In this document: one piece after another, positions 56,447 through 63,960 of the stretch
How the letters are laid out: every line of letters starts with the position of its first letter
Position numbering within the stretch: position 1 is the stretch's first letter
Source of the DNA: Angustibacter sp. Root456
GTDB taxonomy: Bacteria; Actinomycetota; Actinomycetes; Actinomycetales; Angustibacteraceae
Reading direction: 5' to 3'
DNA: 64,000 nt
Assembly (NCBI RefSeq): GCF_001426435.1
Contig: NZ_LMER01000016.1
Span: 179,332-243,331 of the forward strand
The notes under the pieces: model-generated
The model's input: the letters and a program-made list of their open reading frames with translations, nothing else
Databases searched by the model: none
What the model was told of the DNA's origin: nothing
Position numbers and translations under genes: made by a program

Positions 56447-58879
56447 TCACCCCAGCACGCGGTCGAGGTCGTCGAGCGCGTCGTTCCAGCTGCGGGCGAG
56501 CACCGTGGGCACGTCGCCCGCCAAGGCGGTGGCGACCGCGCGGCGCAGCGCGCGCCGCGTGCTCTGCGACAGCGGCAGCCAGGGGAAGGCGGAGCCGATG
56601 ACCTTGCCCATCGCCTGCCCCGAGGTGCGGGCGAGCTCCAGCGCGTCGGCGGCGTAGCGCTCCACGTACGGCGCCACGAGGTCGGCCTGCCCCCAGCCCC
56701 AGAACCCCGACGCGACGGCCTGGAGCTCGTGGCTGCCGAGCGTCCCGCCCACCAGCAGGTCCCAGGACTCGCGCTTGGCCGCCGCAGTCGGCACGGCGGC
56801 ACGCGCCGCGAGCGCCGCGTGGTGGCCGGACACCGACCGGTCACGTGCCTGCTCGGGGGCGATGAAGGCGCCCTCGCCCAGGCTCGCCAGCCGCTGGACG
56901 GCCGCCCAGCGCACCTCCTGGTCGAGGTCGGCCCGGTCGAGCCAGCGGCGAAGGAGCTCGCGGTCGGCCGTCGTCGTCGCCAGCACCCGGGACGCCGCCG
57001 GGGCCAGGGCGGCGTCGCCGCTGTCGAGCGCGGCCCCTGCGACGTCGGCGATCTGCTCGAGCAGGGCGGCGACGTCCTGCGGCTCGGCGTAGCGCCGCAC
57101 GGTGCGCAGGACGAGGCTGAGCACCGCCTCGAAGACGACGGGGTGGTGCTCCGGGCGCAGGTGCTGGTCGAGCAGGCCGACCAGCTCGTCGAGGGTGAGC
57201 GCCTTGGACTGGGCGAGGTCGATCGCGGTCCACCACAGCAGGGCGCGGGTCAGCGGCGACTCGACCGACGACAGGCCGGCCATGACCGCGGCCCACGACT
57301 GGTCGTCCAGGCGCAGGGCGGCGAACGTCTCGTCACCGGCGTTGGGCACCACGACGAGCCCGGCGAGGTCGTCGAGGCGGAGGGGCTGGTCGGCGAGGTC
57401 GACCACGCGGGTCGAGACCAGCCGCATCCCGTCGTCGTAGGCGGCGACGCTGAAGCGGTGCGGGCGTGATCCCTCGCGGGTGATCACCGGCACGCTGCCG
57501 TCGCGGGTCACCACCAGGGTGTCGAACCCCGTCGAGCGCAGCCACGCGTCGGCCCAGCCGCGCACGTCCCGGTCGGTCGACGACGCGAGGGCGTCGAGGA
57601 ACTGCGCGAGCGTCGCGTTGCCGAACGCGTGGGCGGACAGGTGCTTGTTGACGCCGGCGAGGAAGTCCTCACCCAGCCAGATGCCGAGCTGGCGCAGCAC
57701 GGCGTTGCCCTTGGCGTAGGTGATCATGTCGAAGTTCGCGAAGGCGGTGTCGACGTCCACGAGCTGCTCGGGGTCCTCGGCGATGCGGTGCGTGGAGCGG
57801 CGGCGGTCGGCGAGGTAGCCCGTGGGCTTGCGGGTGAGCGCCGCGCCGGTCCACGAGTCGGTGTAGCCCGCCGCGACGCCGGCCACGTCGAAGCCCAGGA
57901 AGTCGGCGAACGACTCGTTGAGCCAGGTGTCCTCCCACCACCGCATGGTCACGAGGTCGCCGAACCACATGTGGGCCATCTCGTGGGCGATCACCGACGC
58001 CGTGGCCTCCCAGTCCAGCGCGCTGGGGGTGCCCTGGTGCAGGTACTCGTCGCGGAAGGCAACCGCGCCGGGGAACTCCATGGCGCCCCAGTTCAGGCCG
58101 GGGGTGAAGACCTGCTGGTAGTCGCCGAACGCGTACGGCGCGTCGAACACGGTCGTGTAGTGCTGGAAGCACGCGCTCGTGATGCGCCGGAGCTCGTCGG
58201 CGTCGCGCCGCAGCTCACGCTCCTGGGAGGCCCGGGCGTGCCAGCCGAACGGCAGGGTGCCGCCCGGGGCAGGCGGGTAGGGCTCGTCCCAGGTCACCGA
58301 GACCCACGGGCCGCCGGCGACGAAGAAGATGTACGACGAGATGCGCGGCGTCGGCTCGAACGACCAGCGGACGGCGTCGCCGACGGGCTCCGAGCCGGCG
58401 TGCACGCCGTTGGCGAGGACGGTCCAGTGGGCCGGGGCGGTCACCGACACCGCGAAGGTGCTCTTGAGGTCGGGCTGGTCGAAGCACGGGATGACCTTCT
58501 GGGCGATGTCCATCGCGGTGAAACCGCAGACGTAGCGCTCGCCGTCGGCCGGGTCGACCGTCACGGTCATGCCGTCGCCGTCGCTCACGTAGGGCAGCCG
58601 GGCCGTGACCCGCACCTCGTTGTTCTCCGCCAGGTCCGACAGCGTGATCCGCCGCCCGTCGTACGGCGCGGGGCGGCCGTCGAGGGTGACGTCGCGGGCG
58701 CCGCTCAGCTCGAGGAACGAGGTGGCGCCCGGTCGCGTGCAACCGAACCGGATCGTCGCCTCGACGGCGAAGTCCTCGGTGGACGTCAGGTCCAGGTGGA
58801 CCTCGGTCTCGATGTCGGTGATGAGCGCTGCGCGCTCGCGGGCCTCGGTGAGAGTCAGGGACTTCGTCGTCAGGGACAC
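56447..58879 (-). CDS. M1-family aminopeptidase, second copy with variant GAMEF motif
   Basis: 810-aa zinc peptidase related to pepN at 42649 but clearly divergent. Zinc site HEMAHMWFGDLVTMRWWEDTWLNESFA is intact. The exopeptidase motif reads LNWGAMEFPGAVAF: the usual Asn of GAMEN is Phe, while the Glu that binds the substrate amino group is kept. GTG 58879 (VSLTTKSLT) is used; the open frame runs on upstream through the tRNA remnant and is not coding there. Altered N-terminal substrate preference is possible. Confidence 0.92.
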   Translation of the reverse strand: MSLTTKSLTLTEARERAALITDIETEVHLDLTSTEDFAVEATIRFGCTRPGATSFLELSGARDVTLDGRPAPYDGRRITLSDLAENNEVRVTARLPYVSDGDGMTVTVDPADGERYVCGFTAMDIAQKVIPCFDQPDLKSTFAVSVTAPAHWTVLANGVHAGSEPVGDAVRWSFEPTPRISSYIFFVAGGPWVSVTWDEPYPPAPGGTLPFGWHARASQERELRRDADELRRITSACFQHYTTVFDAPYAFGDYQQVFTPGLNWGAMEFPGAVAFRDEYLHQGTPSALDWEATASVIAHEMAHMWFGDLVTMRWWEDTWLNESFADFLGFDVAGVAAGYTDSWTGAALTRKPTGYLADRRRSTHRIAEDPEQLVDVDTAFANFDMITYAKGNAVLRQLGIWLGEDFLAGVNKHLSAHAFGNATLAQFLDALASSTDRDVRGWADAWLRSTGFDTLVVTRDGSVPVITREGSRPHRFSVAAYDDGMRLVSTRVVDLADQPLRLDDLAGLVVVPNAGDETFAALRLDDQSWAAVMAGLSSVESPLTRALLWWTAIDLAQSKALTLDELVGLLDQHLRPEHHPVVFEAVLSLVLRTVRRYAEPQDVAALLEQIADVAGAALDSGDAALAPAASRVLATTTADRELLRRWLDRADLDQEVRWAAVQRLASLGEGAFIAPEQARDRSVSGHHAALAARAAVPTAAAKRESWDLLVGGTLGSHELQAVASGFWGWGQADLVAPYVERYAADALELARTSGQAMGKVIGSAFPWLPLSQSTRRALRRAVATALAGDVPTVLARSWNDALDDLDRVLG

Positions 58880-58923
58880 CGCCCTGACGTTAGCGGTGCC
58901 TGCGCGCCGGGACTGCTCAGGAG

Positions 58924-58974
58924 TGGAGCGGATGACGGGAATCGAACCCGCGTAGCCAGTTTGGAAGACTGGGT
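58924..58974 (-). other. tRNA-Gly(TCC) 3' half, attachment site
   Basis: On the minus strand the sequence reads from the anticodon stem (CCAGTCTTCCAAACTGG, anticodon TCC at 58963-58965) through the T-arm GGGTTCGATTCCC to acceptor CATCCGC, discriminator T and an encoded CCA (58924-58926). Upstream of the anticodon stem the expected D-arm and 5' acceptor strand are absent, replaced by unrelated DNA. This is the displaced 3' piece left by an element integrated into tRNA-Gly; the restored gene should lie at the far end of the element. Confidence 0.8.
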
Positions 58975-59175
58975 AAGCCGTTCCCGATCTTGCGACATCG
59001 CAGCACGGACCCGTTGACCGGCGGCACTTCTGGCTTCGGGCCCTCTCCCGTAAGCGTCCACCGCTGACCACTCATAGCCACTCGTTGTGGCTCTGCCGTG
59101 GCTCTCCTGGAATCACTGGTTGACCGTGGACAACCGGCCGACCTCAGCCAGCAGAGGGCCGCGTTCGTCAACCCC

Positions 59176-59193
59176 TTGCGCGATATCGCGCAA
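59176..59193. promoter_or_regulatory. 18-bp perfect palindrome, candidate operator
   Basis: TTGCGCGATATCGCGCAA, perfectly symmetric. A related half (GATATCGCGG) follows at about 59212-59221. Placed ahead of the excisionase-like gene, it suits a repressor or recombination-directionality factor. Confidence 0.55.
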
Positions 59194-59300
59194 TGGCGCA
59201 CGATGGCCGCTGATATCGCGGCAGGCCAGCGCACGGCATGGGCGCCACCTCCTGCGGTGTGACAGAACCGATCAGCGGGTCGGTTCTCGGGATCACACCG

Positions 59301-59537
59301 ATGGAGCCTGCACACGTGTCACCGCCTCACGCATCCCTGCAACGGGGCCGCCGCGAGCTGCTCTCCATAGAGCAGGCCGCCGCCTACCTCGGCCGCAACC
59401 CTCGGTTCGTCCGCCGTCTCATCGCGTCGACCCCCGACCACCGGCCCGAGGTGGCCTTCTACATGGTGGGCCGGTTCCCACGTATCGACCGCGCCGACCT
59501 CGACCGCTGGCTCGACGACCGCAAGGTCCAGCCGTGA
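59301..59537 (+). CDS. Excisionase-like helix-turn-helix protein
   Basis: 78 aa. The winged-HTH excisionase/AlpA-type pattern is plain: LLSIEQAAAYLGRNPRFVRRLI, then FYMVGRFPRIDRADLDRWLDDRK. Such proteins bind attachment sites and set the direction of recombination, or regulate early element genes. ATG 59301 is taken; an upstream ATG at 59238 would add an unconserved leader. It is the first gene inside the attachment site. Confidence 0.82.
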   Translation: MEPAHVSPPHASLQRGRRELLSIEQAAAYLGRNPRFVRRLIASTPDHRPEVAFYMVGRFPRIDRADLDRWLDDRKVQP

Positions 59538-59974
59538 CGAGAGCCGTCGTGACCCACGTCCGCATGGTGGCGTTCGCGCCCGGCATCCCCGACGCCTTTG
59601 AGCCCCCGCCAGCGACCCCCGACGCCGAGCTGTTCGCCGTCACGCCGCTCGTGCCGGTGTTCGACGTCGGCCTCGGCCCGCTCCTATGCGCCTGGCCCTG
59701 GTGCTTGTGCGCGTGCCGCCTGGCCGGCGCACCCTACCCAGCGAACATGCGCGGTGCCGCCCAGCCGGTCCGGCTGGTACGCCAAGAGGCGCACCACCCA
59801 ACCGCCCAAGCCGCTCCCGACGTCGCGCCGCACGGCAGGCCCTCGCCCTCCCGTGGCCCTCCGGGCCGCTCCCTGGCCGCTCCGGCCTCAGTCAGCCGCC
59901 CCGCTGGGGGCGATGGGCGCGCCCTACCGGGGCCGCCCCACCGGCCCGTACGGGCCATCTGTTCATGCACATGA
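59534..59974 (+). CDS. Hypothetical protein of the island
   Basis: 146 aa from GTG 59534, which overlaps the HTH stop (GTGA). The first 65 residues look coding (MVAFAPGIPDAFEPPPATPD, then a Cys-rich CAWPWCLCAC), but from about residue 75 composition becomes Pro/Arg/Gly-rich and three frames are open, so the gene may in truth end earlier or be disrupted. No family recognised. Confidence 0.4.
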   Translation: MTRAVVTHVRMVAFAPGIPDAFEPPPATPDAELFAVTPLVPVFDVGLGPLLCAWPWCLCACRLAGAPYPANMRGAAQPVRLVRQEAHHPTAQAAPDVAPHGRPSPSRGPPGRSLAAPASVSRPAGGDGRALPGPPHRPVRAICSCT

Positions 59975-59992
59975 TCTTGAGGAGAGCACGTG

Positions 59993-60343
59993 ATGGAAAC
60001 CTTCGCGCGCGGCCGGTGGCGGGCCGGCTCGTGCGTCGTCTGCGGACTCGGCACCGACACCGTGGTCGGCTTCAACGGCACCGCCGAGTGGCAGGTGGCC
60101 GCGCTACTCATGCTCGGTGTCCCGGCCGACCGGGTCGACGCCACCGCCCGGTCCGCAATGTGGCCTGACCTCGCGCCAAGCATGGTGCCGGTCGGCCTCC
60201 TGACGGCAGTGGTCCGCGTCTGCGGGCAGTGCTTTGCTCGGACGCCTCTGGCGCGTCGGGGCGTCGTGCCGGTCGTCTACACGGTCGACGCTGAGGTGCC
60301 GACCTTCATCTCGCCCTCCGAAGAGCGGACCCGTCGTGGGTGA
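59993..60343 (+). CDS. Small zinc-ribbon-like hypothetical protein
   Basis: 116 aa. Two CxxC pairs, CVVCG (N-terminal) and CGQC (about residue 77), could hold a zinc ion; the middle is hydrophobic (WQVAALLMLGVPADRV). A GAGGAG site precedes ATG 59993. Overlaps the next gene by 8 nt. Family not recognised. Confidence 0.6.
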   Translation: METFARGRWRAGSCVVCGLGTDTVVGFNGTAEWQVAALLMLGVPADRVDATARSAMWPDLAPSMVPVGLLTAVVRVCGQCFARTPLARRGVVPVVYTVDAEVPTFISPSEERTRRG

Positions 60344-60707
60344 TCGACTGTCGCGCTACCTGATCGCCGCGCAGGTCAGGTCTGAGTTCCCTGCCCTCAC
60401 CGTCGTGCACCTTCGGATGGCGGTGGCGGAGGGGCACGTTGTCCGTCACACCATTGACCGGCGCCCGCTGTACGAGCGCGCCTCGGTCGAGGCATACCTC
60501 GCTCGGCTCGACCAATTAGTGCAGCGTCCTACCGGGTTGCATCCGCACCAGATGCTGACTCAGAGCGAGGTCGCGGCCGTCCTCGATGTCGACCCGCTGC
60601 TTGTGCCGGGCCTGCTGATCCGGTCCGAGCTACAAGCTGTTGGCGCACGTCGTCGCCGCTACTGGCGCGCCGACCGGGTGCTCGAGTTCTGGGCCAGCGC
60701 ACCGTGA
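60336..60707 (+). CDS. Tandem HTH-like hypothetical protein
   Basis: 123 aa that appear to hold two excisionase/MerR-like winged helices: LSRYLIAAQVRSEFPALTVVHL with PLYERASVEAYLARL, and LTQSEVAAVLDVDPLLVPGLL with RYWRADRVLEFW. A protein with two such units could bridge two DNA sites. GTG 60336 overlaps the upstream gene. No named family recognised. Confidence 0.6.
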   Translation: MGDRLSRYLIAAQVRSEFPALTVVHLRMAVAEGHVVRHTIDRRPLYERASVEAYLARLDQLVQRPTGLHPHQMLTQSEVAAVLDVDPLLVPGLLIRSELQAVGARRRRYWRADRVLEFWASAP

Positions 60708-61240
60708 GCGAGCGCCAGCGCAAGGCCGCCGCCGAGTTCTGCCGGGCGCACTTTGGCGGCCGCTACCCGAGGTGGGTCGATCACACGGGCATCTCCCGGC
60801 CTCTGAACGAGCACCCCTGTTACGAGAAGTGCCGGGGCGCCGTTCGAGCGGGCCGGGTGTGCCGACGCTGGACGCGCGACGTCGCGCGCTTCGTCTACGA
60901 GGTCACCGACCTAGTCGGCTTCCCGCCGACCGGCTGGGAGGAGTTGGCCCCGGTCCGCTCAGGCCAGCCCATTCACGCGAGCAACGTCCGCTGGGTCATG
61001 CCGACCGCGCGCCGCAAGCTGCTCGCCATGCAGCACCGTCTGGGCGAGCGCTACGAGGAGGTTGAGCGCCAGGCGGAGCGCGAGGGCCTTCCCCTGTTGC
61101 CGGAAGGTCGACCGCTCCCGAGCCATCGGCAGGTGGTCTTCGGGCCGTGCGTGTGCGACTGGTCGATGCGCGACGGTTGCCCATGCGCTCAGGGCGCATC
61201 GCTCCTCGACTACTGGTCTGACCCGGTGGACGAGGAATGA
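60704..61240 (+). CDS. Hypothetical island protein with C-terminal cysteine cluster
   Basis: 178 aa. Cys residues in HPCYEKCRGAVRAGRVC and near the C-terminus (GPCVCDWSMRDGCPCAQG) suggest metal binding. The centre is helical and charged. GTG 60704 starts in the previous stop (GTGA); the last 4 nt overlap the GNAT gene. No family recognised. Confidence 0.6.
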   Translation: MSERQRKAAAEFCRAHFGGRYPRWVDHTGISRPLNEHPCYEKCRGAVRAGRVCRRWTRDVARFVYEVTDLVGFPPTGWEELAPVRSGQPIHASNVRWVMPTARRKLLAMQHRLGERYEEVERQAEREGLPLLPEGRPLPSHRQVVFGPCVCDWSMRDGCPCAQGASLLDYWSDPVDEE

Positions 61241-61755
61241 CGGCTCCAGTCTGGCCTGGCGGAGTCGAGTTCGCAGGCGGCCTGCGCCTCGCGGTTTGCC
61301 CCTGGTCGGCTGCTACGTACAGCGCTCATTTCGCGCCGTTCCATTACCTCGACGGGCCGCTGTCTCGCGGGGCGCGAGCGTGGCTGGTCTACCTACCTAT
61401 GCCCATGGCACCGGTGGCCTTCGACGCGACCATCCCGTTCAAGGGCGCGTGCGGCCGCGGTAAGTGGCAAGAGAGCCGCCTGGTTGTGCTGCCGCACTTC
61501 CGGGGCCGCGGCATCGGCATCGCGCTGTCTGAGTGGGTCGGCGAGTACCACCGCTCTCGTGGTGAGCGCATGTACTCGACCACTCGCAACTGGCAGCTGG
61601 GTCAAGTCCGTGATCGGTCGCCACGCTGGCGGCCCACGCGGTGGAACGGAGCCGCGCGAGCAGTCGAGCACAGCCACTCCGTGCCAGGCCACTCTGGCGT
61701 GATCAGGTACTGCCACGAGTACGTCGGTCTCACCACCGCCGAGCAACCGCCCTAG
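61237..61755 (+). CDS. GNAT-fold acetyltransferase, mobile-element (Mom-like) type
   Basis: 172 aa. The acetyl-CoA loop is LVVLPHFRGRGIGIALSEWV, followed by YHRSRGERMYSTTRNW and RDRSPRWRP. This form (VLPxxRGxGIGxxLSxW then STTRxxxxxxRxxSPxW) is typical of a GNAT group carried by phages and integrative elements and related to DNA modifier Mom of phage Mu. Substrate unknown. ATGA overlap with the upstream gene. Confidence 0.7.
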   Translation: MTAPVWPGGVEFAGGLRLAVCPWSAATYSAHFAPFHYLDGPLSRGARAWLVYLPMPMAPVAFDATIPFKGACGRGKWQESRLVVLPHFRGRGIGIALSEWVGEYHRSRGERMYSTTRNWQLGQVRDRSPRWRPTRWNGAARAVEHSHSVPGHSGVIRYCHEYVGLTTAEQPP

Positions 61756-61806
61756 GGGCCGTGGCCCGGGTCGGCCGAGTTGCCCCGTTCCGTGCCAACC
61801 TACCGC

Positions 61807-61842
61807 TAGCCTGCGGTCCTGTCCGGCCTCCGACTGGAGGCC
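61807..61842 (+). promoter_or_regulatory. Promoter -10 and leader hairpin of two-gene module
   Basis: TAGCCT (61807-61812) and then a perfect 7-bp hairpin GGCCTCC-GACT-GGAGGCC (61825-61842), both in the 104-nt gap before the DUF6978-like gene. A GGGAGG ribosome site follows the hairpin, which itself contains GGAGG and could mask or mimic it. Confidence 0.5.
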
Positions 61843-61859
61843 TCCGGGAGGCAGGGCGC

Positions 61860-62363
61860 GTGGACGACATGACGGTGCAACACATGCGCGCGGGTCATGC
61901 GCAGTTGCGCCTCAGCGTGCCGCTGACGTGGAAGAACCACACCAACCTCCGCGGTGAGGCGCCATTGAGCAATAACCTCGGACTGCGGCTGGTGATCGGC
62001 CTTCAGGTAAAGCACTCCAAGCCCTGGGCGCCGAGCGTCTACATTCTCGACCGGGTGAACGGCCACATGGCATGGCGGCTCGACGTGAACGAGAGCCACC
62101 GCAACCGCAAGACCGACGGTCGCCAATGGGACGGTCAGACCCACGTGAACTACTGGAAGGACCCGCACGGTGACAGCCATGCTGTGGACCCGTGGTTCTC
62201 ACTCCCCAACGTGCCCGCTGTCGGTGCAGCCCCATACCGTGAGGTGTTCGAGGCCTTCTGCAAGGGCTCCGGCGTGATCTTCGGCGACGGCTACGAGTGG
62301 ATCGACCCGCCAGCGCCCGAGGTGGAGCCGGCGCAGGAGTCGACGGAGGGAGAGGTGCCGTGA
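61860..62363 (+). CDS. DUF6978-like hypothetical protein
   Basis: 167 aa. The middle carries YILDRVNGHMAWRLDVNESHRN, then QTHVNYWKDPHGD and FEAFCKGSGVIF; this RxD...H...H-x-N pattern with a trailing hydrophobic helix recalls the DUF6978 family, often paired with other small genes in defence or toxin-antitoxin loci. Assignment is tentative. GTG 61860 has GGGAGG upstream; ATG 61869 is possible. It overlaps the DUF1828 gene by 4 nt. Confidence 0.55.
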   Translation: MDDMTVQHMRAGHAQLRLSVPLTWKNHTNLRGEAPLSNNLGLRLVIGLQVKHSKPWAPSVYILDRVNGHMAWRLDVNESHRNRKTDGRQWDGQTHVNYWKDPHGDSHAVDPWFSLPNVPAVGAAPYREVFEAFCKGSGVIFGDGYEWIDPPAPEVEPAQESTEGEVP

Positions 62364-63271
62364 GCGACTGCAGCGATCTTGCCCCCGCCCTTGAGCAGCT
62401 GCGGGCAGACTTCATGTGTCGGCCGGTCCCCGGCACGGACCGCCTGCTGGTCAGCACCGGCCGCTACCTAGCTGACGGCAGCGGCGTCGATCTGCTCGTG
62501 CGGTTCACCAACGACGGCCAGGTCATCGTCAGCGACGGCGGTCTTGTCTCCGCTCGCGTCGAGTTGGCGGAGCTGAACCTGGACAGCGGCAGCGTGAGCG
62601 ACTTCTGGCGCTCCATCGTGGAGGACTTCGGCGTGAGCGAGATCTCCGGCCGGATCTTCGCTCGCGGCCCGGTGGACCGTGCCGCCTCGTTGATCGGCCA
62701 GGTCGCTGACGCCGCCGTTGCTCTCGACATGGTGCGCCACATTGCGCCCCCCGCAAAGAGCGAGCCCTTCCAGGAGCAGGTCCGGCGCTGGCTCATCGAG
62801 GACGCCCAGGTCGAGGTAACCGATCAGAGGACCGTCCACACCATCACTGGAGCCGAGGAGCCGGTCACGGCCGTCGTTCGTGCACCCGGTCGCGATGTCG
62901 CCATCATGTCCGCAGTCGGCCGCACAACTTCGGACCGCCGACGCGGTACCGAGCATGCGTTCTACGTGTTCAGCCAGTTGCCTCCTAGCGTCTGGCAGCC
63001 CCAAGCACGCCTCACAATTCTGGGTGGTCAGGCCGCGCGCTGGAAGCCCGAGCAGATAGCTGCTCTTCGAGGCGTGTCGTACGTCGGCTCTATCGAGCAG
63101 CCAGTTCGCCTGGCGACGCTACTCAAGAGTGCCGAGTGGCCAGCGGATCACAACCTCATGACCCTAGGCTCGCCGCTCCCGCCCTTCGAGTCGGCCGGGC
63201 GGAGCGACGGCGGTCAGCCCGTCGACGACCCCTGGGCTCGTGACGGGTTCAACGACGATCCGCCCTTCTAG
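62360..63271 (+). CDS. DUF1828 domain protein
   Basis: 303 aa. Residues about 20-110 have the DUF1828 pattern: LVSTGRYLADGSGVDLLVRF, then GQVIVSDGGLVSARVEL. The remainder (about 120-270) is a mixed alpha/beta region resembling the DUF1829 companion domain (DVAIMSAVGRTTSDRR). These domains occur in phage- and plasmid-linked proteins of unknown activity. GTG 62360 is inside the stop of the DUF6978-like gene, so the pair is made together. Confidence 0.68.
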   Translation: MSDCSDLAPALEQLRADFMCRPVPGTDRLLVSTGRYLADGSGVDLLVRFTNDGQVIVSDGGLVSARVELAELNLDSGSVSDFWRSIVEDFGVSEISGRIFARGPVDRAASLIGQVADAAVALDMVRHIAPPAKSEPFQEQVRRWLIEDAQVEVTDQRTVHTITGAEEPVTAVVRAPGRDVAIMSAVGRTTSDRRRGTEHAFYVFSQLPPSVWQPQARLTILGGQAARWKPEQIAALRGVSYVGSIEQPVRLATLLKSAEWPADHNLMTLGSPLPPFESAGRSDGGQPVDDPWARDGFNDDPPF

Positions 63272-63550
63272 TAGAGCCGCTCGGGCTGGTTGGTGACTCT
63301 GCGGAAGACTGCTCCGGGATGCTCCTAGGGCGCTCCGGCCGCTACGGGCGCTCCGGCTGGGGGCCGTAGGCTGCCACGGCCCAAGACTGCTCCGGAGGCT
63401 TCTACGAACAGCCACGCCCGGGCTCGCAAGACGGGAGTTTCGCTAGCGCGGGACGCGGGCGGCTGCTGCCGATAGAACCAGCGGGAGGGCGTACTCGAAG
63501 GGCCGCACGGGCACACGAGTCGTTCCCCGCCAGCCAGTTCGGTCCACGGC

Positions 63551-63608
63551 GGCGATGCGGAGCCAACCGCTCAGCCGACGGCGATGCGGAGCCAACCGCT
63601 CAGCCAAC
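63551..63608. repeat. 29-bp tandem repeat, 2 copies
   Basis: Two adjacent 29-nt units (63551-63579 and 63580-63608), 28 of 29 positions identical, in the 443-nt stretch 63272-63714 where I find no convincing gene. The same stretch holds a 13-nt direct repeat AAGACTGCTCCGG (63306, 63384) and repeated CGCTCCGGC blocks. Confidence 0.85.
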
Positions 63609-63714
63609 GCAATCCGTGGAGTCGAGCGAAGCACACGGCTCGCGCGGGGAGGGCACCTCTCTCAACCGGCTGGGCACCACACGCACGCGCGGGGGAGCGC
63701 AGCCACACCGCGGT

Positions 63715-63960
63715 ATGGACTCCATGGACAAGTGCCAGCTGACCACGGCCTCCGGCCGTCGGTGCACGCTCCCGGACCTCGGGCGCGGCCTCTGCCACGT
63801 GCACGACCCGGACGCGCTCTACCTGCGCCAGCACCCGGCCGCCCGCGAGCGCCACCTGGCACGCGCCGACGTGCAGGCCATCCTGGCCGGGCCCGCTGCT
63901 CACTGCCCGACGTGCGCCTGCGGCGCAGTCACCCAGCTGTCGGCGACGCCTGAAAACTGA
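63715..63960 (+). CDS. Small Cys/His zinc-finger protein
   Basis: 81 aa. CQLTTASGRRCTLPDLGRG is followed by LCHVH, giving a C-x9-C-x9-C-H-x-H arrangement like the small zinc-binding proteins of phages (CxxxTxxGxRC ... CxxH). A second Cys cluster, CPTCACG, is near the end. ATG 63715 is chosen at the first conserved segment. Stop codon lies in a possible IS end. Confidence 0.6.
   Translation: MDSMDKCQLTTASGRRCTLPDLGRGLCHVHDPDALYLRQHPAARERHLARADVQAILAGPAAHCPTCACGAVTQLSATPEN

Noticed and set aside
58924..59010. Complete tRNA gene
   Set aside because: The 5' acceptor strand and D-arm do not pair with the 3' half; only the 3' half is tRNA-like.
59598..59993. Overlapping 131-aa open frame in the island
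   Set aside because: No ribosome site, Pro/Arg/Ser-rich throughout, and competes with a gene coupled to the HTH gene by GTGA.
63551..63608. CRISPR array
   Set aside because: The 29-bp units abut with no spacers and there are only two; no cas genes.
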